Source of the DNA: Cheilinus undulatus
Lineage: Eukaryota; Chordata; Actinopteri; Labriformes; Labridae
Direction of reading: 5' to 3'
Assembly (NCBI RefSeq): GCF_018320785.1
Contig: NC_054882.1
Location: 27,966,719 to 28,030,718, forward strand
Length of the DNA: 64,000 nt
In this document: positions 1-27,632 of the stretch, piece after piece
Position numbering within the stretch: position 1 is the first letter of the stretch
Layout: each line of letters begins with the position of its first letter
Translations under genes and position numbers: made by a program
The notes under the pieces: model-generated
Seen by the model: only the letters and a program-made list of their open reading frames with translations
Told to the model about the DNA's origin: nothing
Databases searched by the model: none

Positions 1-1115
1 GCCAACCACAGTGGTCAGTTAGATAGAAAAGTTGCTCATGTCCACATTTAGGCGTCACCGGATCCAGGAAAAACCTCAGCTTCTCCAGGTCTGAAGTGAT
101 GCAGAGTAATGGAGGATTGCTCCTTGATTTGGCACACTCAGCTCGCCTGTGCTCCAAATTGACTTCAACCCTTTAATCTTGTGTTTTTCTGTTTGTAGCC
201 TGATGCATTTTTGCTATTCAAACTGTAGTTAAATGTGTGTTACATGAGAATCCTGTTTGGCATGAAAAGCAGAGACTGAATGTAAGCTAAGTGACATCTA
301 ATAGCAGAGCTGAGGGACTGAATGTTTTGGCTTTCCATGACAACATGTCTCTGATTAGTAGTGTCTGTTTATTAAAGATGGTTGGTGGTTAGACCATAAG
401 CTTCTCACAACAAACATTCCATTGTCTAGCTAGAGTTGTAGTTATTGTTGCCTGGTGTGCCAAAGAAATGAACATTTACTGTGTGATAGAGGGGAAAATT
501 CAAGCCAAAGGTCACCAAAGCAGGAATTTTCAGCTTAGTTAACTGAATCAAGTTTGAAAATTGACTGAAAAACCTATGTTAATGTTTTGTAAAACATTTG
601 CTCGAAGTTCTCATGAAGTCTACAGAATCTATGCTGTTTATCAGTCAGTAGGAGAGTTTATGACTAGCCTGTAAATGGACCATTCAAAGCTTGGAGTTCA
701 GCAGTCATCTTGAATCATTGATAATTGTTGTGATGAAGGGGCCCAGAGTAACTAATGAGGAGAGAGTCAGTTGGAGTCACGTGTACAGTTTGCACCTAAT
801 TGATGAAAGCAGGTTAGGGAGTAAGCACATTTTTCCTCCAGTGAATGTGCACAATGACCTGTGCTATCCAGGCCATGTTTGGAAAATGATGACATCCTCT
901 TGACGATGAGCACCTATTGGTATAAAGTAGGGGTCTTGACAGAAATTGTGGGGGCCAGATTTCGAAATAAACTAAATATCTTGGTATATTTAACCTATGA
1001 TGGTATTAGAATACGTATTTTCTTTCAAAATGCACATGATTTTTAGGCATTAATGGTGAGACCTGTCTTTATTACCTATACTGGCAATTAAAATATTTTT
1101 GCTACATATATCTAA

Positions 1116-1570
1116 GGCTGTCATGTGGTCCATCACTGGGTTTGACACTTATATGATACGTCCTGATTGGTGAAATACATGGGCACAAATTATGTTTTTA
1201 TTCTTTTTTTCCTCAGGCAGGAAAAAAAATTCCCTCTATAAGAGCTTTTAAATGAAAAAAAAAGGAAATCTGTAAATTTAATCAAAACTGACTGAAGTCA
1301 TCATCATATTTACTAATAATGGCTGACACATGGATTTCTGTAAAAACACATCAACTGTTATGTCATTCTTGATAAAACTGTTGTAATATTATCACTTCGG
1401 GGTTGTTTTAATACTTGCAGAGATTTAAAGCCAAAAGATGCCCTTGAAACCACAACATAGTTTTTCCTCTGCATGTTTTCTAAATGTAATTATCTTCTGG
1501 GGGCTGGGGTGAAAAGCTTTAGGGGGCCTGATACTGCCCTCTGGCCTCCAGTTGAAGGTCGCTAGTATGA
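1116..1570. repeat. Dispersed repeat copy A (hAT-like end)
   Basis: This stretch aligns by eye along its length with 18258-18716. Shared islands include GGTGAAA...ACATGG, TCAGGCAGGAAAA, ATTTACTNATNATNGCT, AAACTG.TCA and the terminal GGGGGCCTGATA...GGCC.CCAGTTGA. The GGCC.CCAGTTGA terminus resembles hAT-type non-autonomous ends. The left boundary is uncertain and could reach about 925. Confidence 0.65.
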
Positions 1571-1697
1571 AGTTTCAGGCTTTTGCAGTGTACTGAGAAT
1601 TTTTAGCTGACTTAGTTAAAATGATTTAATGCAAGGTAGAAAATACTTCACACATTTGTTTCATGAAACAAGACAGTTGTAGAGAAATCATCAGAAA

Positions 1698-2327
1698 TTT
1701 AAAGGGGAAATATTATCCAAAAATCACTTTTTCAGGCTTTTCTAACACAAATATGTGTCCCTGGCCTGTCCACAATCCCCTCAAGTACCAGAAAAATCCA
1801 TTCGCTCTCTCCCTCTATTTCTCCACCTTTCAGAAAATGTGTGCTGAAACAAGCCGTTCTCAGATTTAACATCTAGCGACCTCACCAGGGGCCTAAGCAC
1901 CCGCCCCCAAGTTTGGTTGGCCCTCCCCCACTTGGAGGAAAGTTCTGCCCTCCCCTCTACTGATCCTCACAGCTACCAGCTGATGATGGAGAGCTCAGTG
2001 GGTTACCCTGCTGACTACTGTCTCGGAGATGGATGGTTCGAATCCCGGTCTAAACTTTGGGGGGAAAAAAAAACAGTGTCTGTATTATCACCAGTGCTGC
2101 ATCCATTTCCTGAGAGGGGTGAGGTCAGGGGCAGAGTCATATAGCTAATTACCGTTTAAAGCCACAGACACAAACGGCTCGTTCTGAGAAGGGGTGAAAC
2201 AGAGGGGTTTTTAGACATGCAAAAATCCAATACTGGAATGTTTTTTTCCGTTTTCACAGGCATGTTTTTGGGACCTCTGAGAGCAATATAAACTTGTCTT
2301 AAAAGGGTAAAATATGTCTCCTTTAAA
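1698..2327. mobile_element. Non-autonomous TIR element with tRNA-like core
   Basis: The ends are imperfect inverted repeats: TTTAAAGGGGAAATATTA on the left and, inverted, TTTAAAGGAGACATATTTTA on the right. Each lies in a TTAA-containing context. The interior matches a type of repeat common in percomorph genomes (CACTTTTTCAGGCTTTTCTAACAC near the left end, GGCATGTTTTTGGGACCTCT near the right). It carries an A-box/B-box-like segment at about 1990-2047 (GAGCTCAGTGGGTTA and GGTTCGAATCC). No coding potential. Confidence 0.65.
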
Positions 2328-2731
2328 TGTGCACATTCATTTGCATTAAATGGCTTTGAACTTGTTTTTTAATTTTTTTTTTTGTTCTTGCAAGTACTGC
2401 AACATTTTTGTTTTCTTAACCAGATGTTGATCTAAAAATGAAATAACTGAACAAAATATTCTATTTGAATGTAGAGAAGTTGGATGTAGGGAAATGATAC
2501 GGTAAAATAAAAACTTTTATATGTGCCTGTAAATGGTTAAACAAGAGAAAAATAAACATGTTTTCCAGTAGCTTTCTTTTTTCCAGTGCTGTATTTGCAA
2601 GTTGGACAGTGCGTGGGTGTTTGTTTTCTTTTATCCACTAACACAGGATGCAAATAACAATATTTTCTTTGATGAATAAACCACCAGTTTTGCTTTGTTG
2701 ATAAATCCCTTAATCAAAGGAAAAGTATTAG

Positions 2732-19347
<16,616 letters not shown>

Positions 19348-21160
19348 AATGAGACACAAACTCACAGGTTCCTCCTGCCGCTGAACTTCTGCTGTATAAA
19401 ATCACAAACAGGTGTGCACGATGAAACCAAGAGGAGGGAAGTGATACACAGAACTGTAGCCTCCTCGACATCCAAACACACATAGACTTCTGCACTGTAA
19501 GCACTTCACACCTACAAAGTGGTGTAAGTCACATTGACACCTGCACTAAACACCCATGAAGTGAGCTCAGTGGGAGGCCTGCATGAGGTGACGATTTAAG
19601 GAAGTACCAGAATAATCCTCACACACATCTCTGAAAGGCCTCCAAACTTTATTTGATACTCTTTGATACAAGTCAAAACTCTATTTTCCAATCTTTATGA
19701 CCTAAATAAAACTGATCCTTTTTAATTTCATGGGTGATTTGTAACCAGCCTGGGCTTAAAATCTCAGGGAAATATACTTATTACTAAGATTTCTGTGTCT
19801 AGTGACAAATCAAATCAGTCCTCTGATGTGTGTTTTTGGTCAAAACTGCAGGCCTAAGTGCACTGTATACTTGTGTCCTCAGCTGACCCGTTGCATTTCC
19901 TCCGTGTTTTTATGTTTGTATTTGTTTGCCACTTTTCTCTTTGTGGACCAGATTTATCGAAGAATGTAAAAAGTATTTATTAGGGATTTTTGTGAGACAC
20001 TGTAACCACAACAACCAAATTTGAGTGGGTATAAAGACTTTAGTGCCAGACCATTTAATGATTCAAAACAGGCAATTTTGTTTAGTATTTATTCTGAAAA
20101 AAATCCTAGTGTAGCAGCTATCCAGGCTCTCCTCCTGTAGATGGATGTTACACTTTGTCCAAGTGGAAATAAAAGAAAAATCCCCAGGAATGTGTGGCCT
20201 GAATGGTCAGAGGGGCTCATTCTCTAGATTAGTCACTTGGCAACAACAAACCTAAGTGGCTATAAAACAGGACTAGCTAAGCATTCCTCTTGTCCTGCTA
20301 AAAAGAGTGATTTTATTTGTGTCAAACATTTTTAGGGGTTCAAGCTGTTTTGTATTGTGTTGTTTTCATGACCGAAGGGCTCAGTTAGCTCTGAAGTTTG
20401 GCCAAAGACAGAACAGCTGACATTCATTCGTGTTACGACTGAGCTCATCACTCTGTACCTCCCTTTTGGTTAGCCGATAAGTGGTAAGGTTTATATCCTC
20501 AAATCTGCGGTCCTCACATAACAGAAGTAGTGTTCTCAAATTATAGAATTGTTGGTATAGATGTGTAAATCTGATTTGTGACTTTCTGTTCTTCAGTATG
20601 TAAATATGGAAAGATGTCTGTTCCCTAAAAATTACCTCTCAATCTTGTCTTTTGCACTAATGTAGTCGAACATTTTTCCCCTCAACCTGAAATGCTGCAG
20701 ACTGAAGCCTTTACTCTCCTGTAGATTGTAAACATTTGCTGCTATTTAAGCACAAAAAAGGCAACCCAGTTCATCAGCAGGTTTCCCTTTCCCTCTCCCC
20801 AGTCTTGACTGGACACGTGTGAGTTCAAGTGGAAAGTACCTACAAGTGCCACAGAGCTGTGTGGGATGATGTGGTTGTTTACAAACATATGCAAAAATTG
20901 AATGTTTTTCCTTTTGCTGCTACTCTTCTATGGGATAGTGTTTCCCTGTTTCTTTAGTCCAGCTAAGTCAAAGCTACAGCAGGTTTGAGAGCTGAAATGT
21001 AAGTCTTGTATGTCAAATCTGCCCTCCTCCTTTTTGATATTCAGTTTCCTTTCCTCTCACCCAGAATGATTTGGATGTAATATTGGTAGCTGGTGTTTAT
21101 GTTTTTTGTTAGCTGATGATTTCAACTTTTTTCAATAAATATATCAAGCAAAAGAGGTTT
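19348..21160 (+). other. cep170b: CEP170B 3' UTR and poly(A) signal
   Basis: Non-coding sequence follows the TGA at 19345-19347. An early AATAAA lies at 19705-19710. The best terminal candidate is AATAAA at 21134-21139, followed by a T-rich tract. If the distal site is used, the 3' UTR is about 1.8 kb. Confidence 0.6.
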
Positions 21161-21257
21161 CCTTTGATTTTTTTTTTCCATTTTGACTCACTGCACATTT
21201 TTTTTCTTTTTTTTTTTTCTTTTTTTTTTATAACTTCTGGGCACAAGTTAGAAAAGC

Positions 21258-21274
21258 GGAAATGAAAGTGAAAC
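21258..21274 (+). promoter_or_regulatory. ETS/IRF composite element and ISRE-like site upstream of PLD4
   Basis: GGAAATGAAA at 21258-21267 is an exact match to the ETS-IRF composite element (GGAANNGAAA). It overlaps GAAAGTGAAAC at 21264-21274, an ISRE/IRF-type half-site pair. The site is about 120 nt past the CEP170B poly(A) signal and 270 nt before the PLD4 start codon, within the likely promoter. PU.1/IRF8-type control would suit the myeloid expression known for mammalian PLD4; that link is inference. Confidence 0.5.
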
Positions 21275-21289
21275 CAGGAACTGTACTGG

Positions 21290-21543
21290 CATAAACACAC
21301 TGAGAGAGATATCACTTCAGCTCAGCTACAGATGAAAGCTGCGGAGGAAGAAGCAAGTTAGTTGTTAGCTCTTTGTTGTGAAAAGGTGTCATCTGGTGTG
21401 TGTAAGTCTCGTTCTGATTTAATATCTAAAGAACAACATTGCTAAAAATGTTTTTTGTAATACGTGTGATCAAAGAGCTTTGACTGTCAGACAACAATTT
21501 CCTCCTTTTAAAGTTAAACAGGCGAGGAGAGCTGAAAGGAAAA
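21290..21543 (+). other. Probable PLD4 5' UTR with a small leader intron
   Basis: A GTAAGT donor at 21402 and a TTAAACAG acceptor ending at 21521 would define a non-coding first exon (start undetermined, perhaps near 21.3 kb) and a 120-nt intron. The second exon begins at 21522 and contains the ATG at 21544. This rests on splice-site appearance only. Confidence 0.35.
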
Positions 21544-24500
21544 ATGAACTCTGCGTATACGAGACTTGATGACGATTCTGAATCAGAAAAAGGGGTAAGT
21601 TCACACCAATTATTTCTATAACCTCTGTTTCTCTGATTTTTCTCCTGATTTGTCTGTTTTTCCTGTAAAATTATGCACTGTCAGAGGCCGACCAGCTGTG
21701 TGACATTAGTTGTGGTTTTGGCCTGTCTGACTGTTCTGGGGATCGTGCTTGCCATTGTTGTGCTGGAAAGACCATCACCCTCTAAAGACGAGACATTTCC
21801 TGAGGAGGACGAATGGAACACTACTGATCAGTGCAGGTAAAAGTGCACAAAAAAAAAAGAGATCAGATGAACTAACTAACCTGCTGCTGCTTTTTTAAGC
21901 TTTACTGTTATGGCCCAATGCTTTTGAAGTTACAAAACAAGCATTACTCAAAACATGATAAACATGTTTTAAAAGTGAATACAAAATGATGCGACTGTGA
22001 ATTAACGCTTCTCCCTTTTTCCCTTCCTGTTTTATTGGTGGAAGTTCTAGGTGTAGCATACATTTTGTTTCAATTAAACAGCCCTTGGCGAAACATAAAA
22101 AAGTCAAAAGAGACAAGGGAAAAGTTTTATGGTGCTGTAAAAGACATGGTCAACCCTAATTTAAAGCAATGATGAGCTTTTATTTTACACCTTAATGGCC
22201 TCTATCACTTATTAAAGTAAAAAAGCTAATGGTTGCCTTTGTCAAAAGGTAAAATTCCTCTTCTTAAAAGAGTAAAAGTTTTATTTTGTAATATTAACAG
22301 TTGGGCGGGGCCACTGGTCTAGGAGAGCAGTGTCAGTGTGTTAAAGTCCCTGTAAAATAATGATAAATCTGTACTTTAGGTTTGTTGTATGACAGGCCAT
22401 TGTGTTATGAACCACAAGGACAAATTGGAGTCATGAAAAACATCATTAAGTTTATAAAATTAAGCTTCAAAGTCATGAGAAATGAGGCAGTAGTATCTGC
22501 TCTAGGATGGCGTGTTGGTTGAATGAGCTGAAGCCACACTCACCACTAGAAATACGACCTCTCTGAACTGATCAGAGCGCAGCTGCCTGGATCTGTACTA
22601 GAGCAAAGAGACAGAAGTTGGGGATTAAATGTGTTTTCTTGTGCAAATCTCTGTTTTGATACTTTTAATGACCTGTAGGCCATCGTGCCTGATAGATTTG
22701 GGAAATTTACCTCCCAGTGAACAAAACGCAGTATTTAGCTGGCTGCTAACTTTCAATGAAGGCAGTGACATCAGCTAACAACGTTTGCAAAAACACCAGA
22801 AATTTAGCTTGGGTTCCTGCTATTTCACTGGATCTTTTCTGAGATGTTTATAAACCTTGATTGGAGCCCACCTATTACCACCTGTATTAGGATAATTGGT
22901 TGATCTCTATATAAGGCCTCGCAGCTGACAGTGCATATCAGAACAAAAGCAATGAGGTCTAAGGAACTGCCTGCAGAGCTCAGAGACATTATTGTTGCAA
23001 GGCACAGATCTTGTAAAGGCTACAAAAATAGATTCTATTTGGCACAACCAGGACTCTTCCAAGAGCTGGTTGTGCTGAGCAATCAGGGGAGTAGGGCATT
23101 AGTAAGAGAGGTGACCAAGAACCCAATGGTCTCTCTGACTGCTCCAGAGATCCTGCATTGAGATGGGACCATGTTCCAGAAGGACAACCATCACTGCAGC
23201 CAAACAGAGCATGCATTGTAATGACACAGGAGGAAAATGAGAGATAAAGGGGGTCACAAAGACAACATTACAAAAACAAGTAATGACCAGGTACAATTAC
23301 TAGCAAAACAAAGCAAAAATTATTTACAGTAATTTGACAAGGTGAATACAGTTATCAAGAGTCAGAACAACATGTTGACGTTGGCAGGGAGTTCCAGAAG
23401 TTTGGTGCAGTGAGCACCAAAACATTGACGTCACGTCGTCTATCATAGCATGTCTTGTCTTTTGTTTTTTTGTATGCGAAAGGAGGTCAACTCACTCCCT
23501 GTGAAGCAAATCCACTTTAATGCTATCTCTGAGAGCCATTTTGTCCAGAGAACTCCCTCAGCAGATCTTTTCGTGTATCTCTTAGCATGGTCCTGGTGGA
23601 GAGCATCCCTCAACATGTGAAATATAAAGCCAATGCAACATTTGGTCTCCCTTTGGAAAAAGCCTGGAAAGATCTGATCTCAATGGCAACGCACCAAGTG
23701 GATGTTGTCTCTTTCTACTGGACTCTAACAGGGGATGACATCGGTGTAAACTCGTCCTCTGACTTACCTGTGAGTGATTTAAATGCACACAACATAACAC
23801 GTAAAAGAACTGCTAAATGTCATGGAAATGTCTGTAATACAGTGTCTTTCCTGGACAGGGGAGGCAGATCCTTAAAGCTCTTGAAGAGCTGCCCTCCAGA
23901 AACATTTCTGTGCGATTACTCTCCAGTGTTCCAAGTGTTCAAACAAACTCCTCGGATTTTAAAATACTAAAAGAAAAAGGTTTTTATTCACCCTGTTTTT
24001 GTTTTCTACACTTACTGTATGTTCTGTTTTGTGATCCACTTTTTAACTCCACTCTTCTCTTTGGTTGCATTAAAGGAGTTCAGGTGAGGAGGGTGAACTT
24101 TGGACGCCTGACTAGAGGCGTCCTGCACAGCAAGTTTTGGATTGTTGACAGAAAACATGTGTTTATTGGGAGTGCAAACATGGACTGGAGGGCTCTCACA
24201 CAGGTAACATCAAAACTAAAAGCTCAGAAGCTTATTTTGAATGTTAAAATTTGACTGGTTAAGTGATTTTTATCTGTAGGTGAAGGAGCTAGGAGTAGTC
24301 GTCCATAACTGCTCCAGTTTAGCAAAGGACCTGCATAAGATTTTCCAGTCTTACTGGGTGATGGGAGAGCCCAACAGCACCCTGCCTCAGCCCTGGCCTG
24401 CAGCGTATGACACTGTCATCAACAAAGAGCACCCCCTGATGGTGAAAACAGGCAATGTCTCCAGCTTCATTTACCTTGCAGTAAGTTCTTTGGGTTTCAG

Positions 24501-25537
24501 TTCTTCTTTCCAATTTACTGGTAATCTCTTGCCTCTATTTACAAAGAAATGACTGTACTGTATGTGCATTACAAATTCAGCTAGGTAAATCTCAAACTGT
24601 CTGCACTTCGACACAATCCATATTTGTGCTTCCCGACAGGCCTCTCCACCACCATTCTGTCCTCCATCAAGGACTCAGGACCTGGAGGCTATCCTCTCCA
24701 TCATCTCAGATGCCCAGCGCTTTGTTGATGTAGCTGTCATGGAGTATTTCCCCACAATACGCTTTGAAAAGCCTCACAGGTGAACATGAACTACAAAAGA
24801 AGCCTTCCTCTTCGCTGAAGTATCATCTTATAAAAAAAAAATCCTCACTTTGGATTCTTTAATTCAAACAGATACTGGTCCTTCCTTGATGATGCCATCA
24901 GGACGACTGCATTTGAGAAAGGGGTTAAAATCCGGATGTTGCTCAGCTGTGGGCGGGACTCTGATCCAACCATGCTGCCCTTTCTTCAGTCTCTAGCCTC
25001 AGTGGACAGCCCACATCATGGCATCAACATCCAAATAGTGAGAAAATAAATGGGATTAATGTCTCTTTTGTGCACTGATTTAGCTTTTTTTTTGTTGTTG
25101 TTGTTTACCAATCCTTTTCTTTTGACAGAAAATTTACATCGTACCAGTGGGAAACCAGTCAGATATCCCGTACTCCAGAGTGAACCACAATAAATACATG
25201 GTGACTGATAAAGTTGCCTACATTGGTGAGCAATGTGTATTTACTTATGTGCTGTCGAGGCACTATGTTGCATGTTAAGTGGCTAATAATCCACTGCATA
25301 CTGTTGCATTCTTCCTCAGGTACGTCCAACTGGTCAGGTGACTACTTTGTGACCACAGCTGGAGTAGGTCTGGTGATTTCCCAGCATGCTCCCCACCCTG
25401 TATGGAAGACCGAGGCCCTGCAGAGCCAGCTCAAAGCAGTCTTTGACAGAGACTGGAACTCTGAGTTCGCCGTGCACCTCGATGACCTGAAACACCACCC
25501 AGACTGTGCACTATCAAGAGAACAGAAACTCCTTTAG
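21544..25537 (+). CDS. pld4: PLD4-type 5'-3' exonuclease (phospholipase D family)
   Basis: Coding exons: 21544-21594, 21685-21836, 23586-23769, 23859-23979, 24076-24203, 24280-24480, 24640-24779, 24872-25037, 25129-25225, 25320-25537; 1,458 nt, 485 aa plus stop, all phases consistent. A short acidic cytosolic tail ([13 protein letters not shown]) precedes one signal-anchor membrane helix at about residues 20-43 (type II). Two HKD motifs follow: HSKFWIVD (His187, Lys189, Asp194) with GSANMDWR, and HNKYMVTD (His401, Lys403, Asp408) with [10 protein letters not shown]. Other family blocks are [29 protein letters not shown] and DRDWNSEF. In mammals PLD3 and PLD4 are endolysosomal exonucleases that degrade single-stranded DNA and RNA and so limit TLR9 and TLR7 signalling. 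Position next to CEP170B favours PLD4 over PLD3. The fourth coding exon has a weak GTTTTT donor. Confidence 0.92.
21837..23585 (+). other. PLD4 intron 2
   Basis: This is the longest intron of the gene (1.75 kb). Its right half carries a Tc1 relic at about 22830-23220; I recognise nothing in 21837-22800. The acceptor is CTCTTAG at 23581-23585. Confidence 0.6.
22830..23220 (+). mobile_element. Tc1-like relic (5' part)
   Basis: It contains AATGAGGTCTAAGGAACTGC and CAGAGCTCAGAGACATTATT, the start of a Tc1 transposase ([20 protein letters not shown]). The middle of the gene follows ([20 protein letters not shown]), then ACCATGTTCCAGAAGGACAA. The piece resembles the helix-turn-helix half of the transposase; the catalytic half is absent. 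The same family recurs at 56.3, 59.8 and 62.4 kb. Confidence 0.8.
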
Positions 25538-26150
25538 AGAAGTTACACATTACTTTGTGTCACTGTAAATGCCCAACCACAGATAGTGTATGTTTCTGCA
25601 GGGATTTATCAGAGCCTCAAGAAGCTGTAAGGATGTTTGTCATGCAAGATTGAAAACTAGTTTCTCTTGAGCCAGATGGTCCAAAATATGTTCAGTTTTA
25701 GAGTAGACACAATAACCTGCTTTTATTTTGACTGCTTCTTGTAAATAACTGAGAAAGACTGACGCCTTCCAAACCAAACTGAGATTTTTTTTGTTTTTTA
25801 GACTATTTTATGTTTTTGACACTTCTTTGCACTGTTGAAGACAAACAGAAATGTAGCTTAGTTTAGGGAGTTTATAGTGTTGAAAGAAAAAACATTCGAG
25901 GAGATGTCTTCTCAAGTTATCACAAACTAACTGAGATGGATGTGCAGTTTATGACTTCTTAAATTTATCTTTATATACAATGTAAAATATTTCATGTGGT
26001 GTGTATAATTTAATCACAAGACTAACATGCTCTCCTACTTGAGGTGGAAAAAAGGGAGTAGTAAAAACTTTTGAATTATAAGCTTGTAAACATATGACCA
26101 GATGTTTGTACTTTTGTTGAAATAAATTCAAACACTTGAAGACTTACCCT
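25538..26150 (+). other. pld4: PLD4 3' UTR
   Basis: Non-coding sequence follows the TAG at 25535-25537. AATAAA at 26121-26126 is the likely poly(A) signal, giving a 3' UTR of about 0.6 kb. Confidence 0.65.
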
Positions 26151-26298
26151 CATGTGTAGTCTCAGGGTCTTCACTAACCAGGTTCCTGGATGCCCCATTA
26201 ACTGTTGTGACTTGCAGATTGCTTAACAACTGAAGGGACAATGGTATACAGACTCAGTGGTTTGTCCACACAGGGTTTGGGAAGTTATGCATAACAAG

Positions 26299-27473
26299 TA
26301 CACCATAAGGACAAAAGTGTTTGGCCACACCTGTTAATTATTGAATTCAGGTGTATGAATCAAGCACCTAGCCATGCCGTCTCCATTTGCAAACATTTGT
26401 GATACAAAATGGGTCGTTCTGAAGAGCTCAGTGACTTCATGCACAGTACTGTGATGGATTCCACTTTTGCATTAAGGCAGTTTATGAAATTTCATCCATG
26501 CTGGATATTCCACAGCCAACTGTAAGTGATATTAGTAAGAGGAAGTGTTCAGGAACCACAGCATCTCAGCCACAAAGCTGAAGACCACATAAATCACAGA
26601 GCGGGGTCATGACTACCAAGTTACATGGTTTGTAAAAGTCCCCAGCACTGCTAATTTCATAGCTGAAGAATTCTAAACCTCCACTGGCATTAACATGAGC
26701 ACAAACACTGTGTGATGTGAGCTTCATGGAATGAAGTTATGATGGCTGAGAAGCTTTATGCAAGGCTCACATCACCAAGTCCAATGCTAATCGGCAGATG
26801 GAGTGGTGTAAGGCACACAACACTGGGCTGTGGAGCAGTGGAAATGAAAAATCAGGCTCCTCTGTTTGGCAGTCAGTTGGACAAGTCTGGGTTTGATGAA
26901 TGCCAGGAGAACATTACCTGCCTGACTGCATTGTAGCAACTGTAATGATTGGTGGAGGAGGGGTAATGGTATGGGGCTGTTTTTTAGGGTTTCGGCTAGG
27001 CCCCTTGTCTCTGGTGAAGGCCAATCTTAATGTTAAGCATAGCAAGAAATTTTGAGCAAAGCTATGCTTCCAACTTTGTGGCAACAGTTTGGGCAACATG
27101 ATTGTGCCCCAGTGCACAAAGCAAGGACTATGAAGCCATGGTTTGATGAGTTTGGTGCGGAAGACCTTGACTGGTACGCACAGAGCCCTGACCCCAACCC
27201 GATGGAGCACCTTTGGGATGAACTGGAACAGAGATTATGAGCCAGGCCCTCTCATTCAATATCAGCGCCTGACCTCAGATTGCTGTACAGAATGGACGGG
27301 CACAAATTCCCACAGAAACACTCCAAATTAATGTAGAGAGCCTTCCAAGCAGAGTGAAAGCTTGTATCGCTGCATATTAATCCATATCAAAGAACATGTT
27401 TTTAAATACAACGTCAATACAGTCCCTACTGATGTAGCGGTCAGGCGGCCAAATACTTTTGTCCACATAGTGT
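26299..27473 (+). mobile_element. Near full-length Tc1-like relic between PLD4 and SRP14
   Basis: The ends match as inverted repeats: AAGGACAAAAGTGTTTGGCC near 26307, and the inverse of GGCCAAATACTTTTGTCCAC near 27447-27466. The interior spans a whole transposase reading from about 26409 (MGRSEELSDF) to about 27240, including HDCAPVHKAR and QSPDPNPMEHLWDELEQRL at the C-terminal end, the second and third catalytic acidic positions of a DDE transposase. Frameshifts and stops break it. Its right end abuts the SRP14 promoter. Confidence 0.85.
26409..27240 (+). pseudogene. Broken Tc1-type transposase
   Basis: The homology is spread over different frames. The N-terminal part, the LYARLTSPSPMLIGR-like middle and the C-terminal DCAPVHKA...DLDWYAQSPDPNP...EHLWDE part are all recognisable. 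No continuous frame survives, so no active protein is expected. Confidence 0.8.
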
Positions 27474-27475
27474 TC

Positions 27476-27632
27476 ATTTCCTCCTCCCTGTCTGTTGGCG
27501 GCGCTGTGATAAAACTACTTCCTCTTACAGTGACGGCGCAGGGCGGTGCTCCGGCTTGTGTAGTACGTGTGCTTCACAGCAGTTAGCTTGTGTTCAGTAA
27601 GCTAACGCTACAGCTGAATTTAAATCAGAATC
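27476..27632 (+). promoter_or_regulatory. srp14: SRP14 promoter and 5' UTR region
   Basis: A GC-richer block (GTTGGCGGCGCTG, GACGGCGCAGGGCGGTGCTCC) with an ETS-type ACTTCC motif near 27518 and no clear TATA box suits a housekeeping promoter. The ATG at 27633 has the context AATC-ATG-G. Only about 160 bp separates the ATG from the end of the upstream Tc1 relic. Confidence 0.5.

Noticed and set aside
1983-2060. Stand-alone tRNA gene.
   Set aside because: A and B boxes are present, but I could not fold a convincing acceptor stem, and the segment lies inside a repeat with inverted ends.
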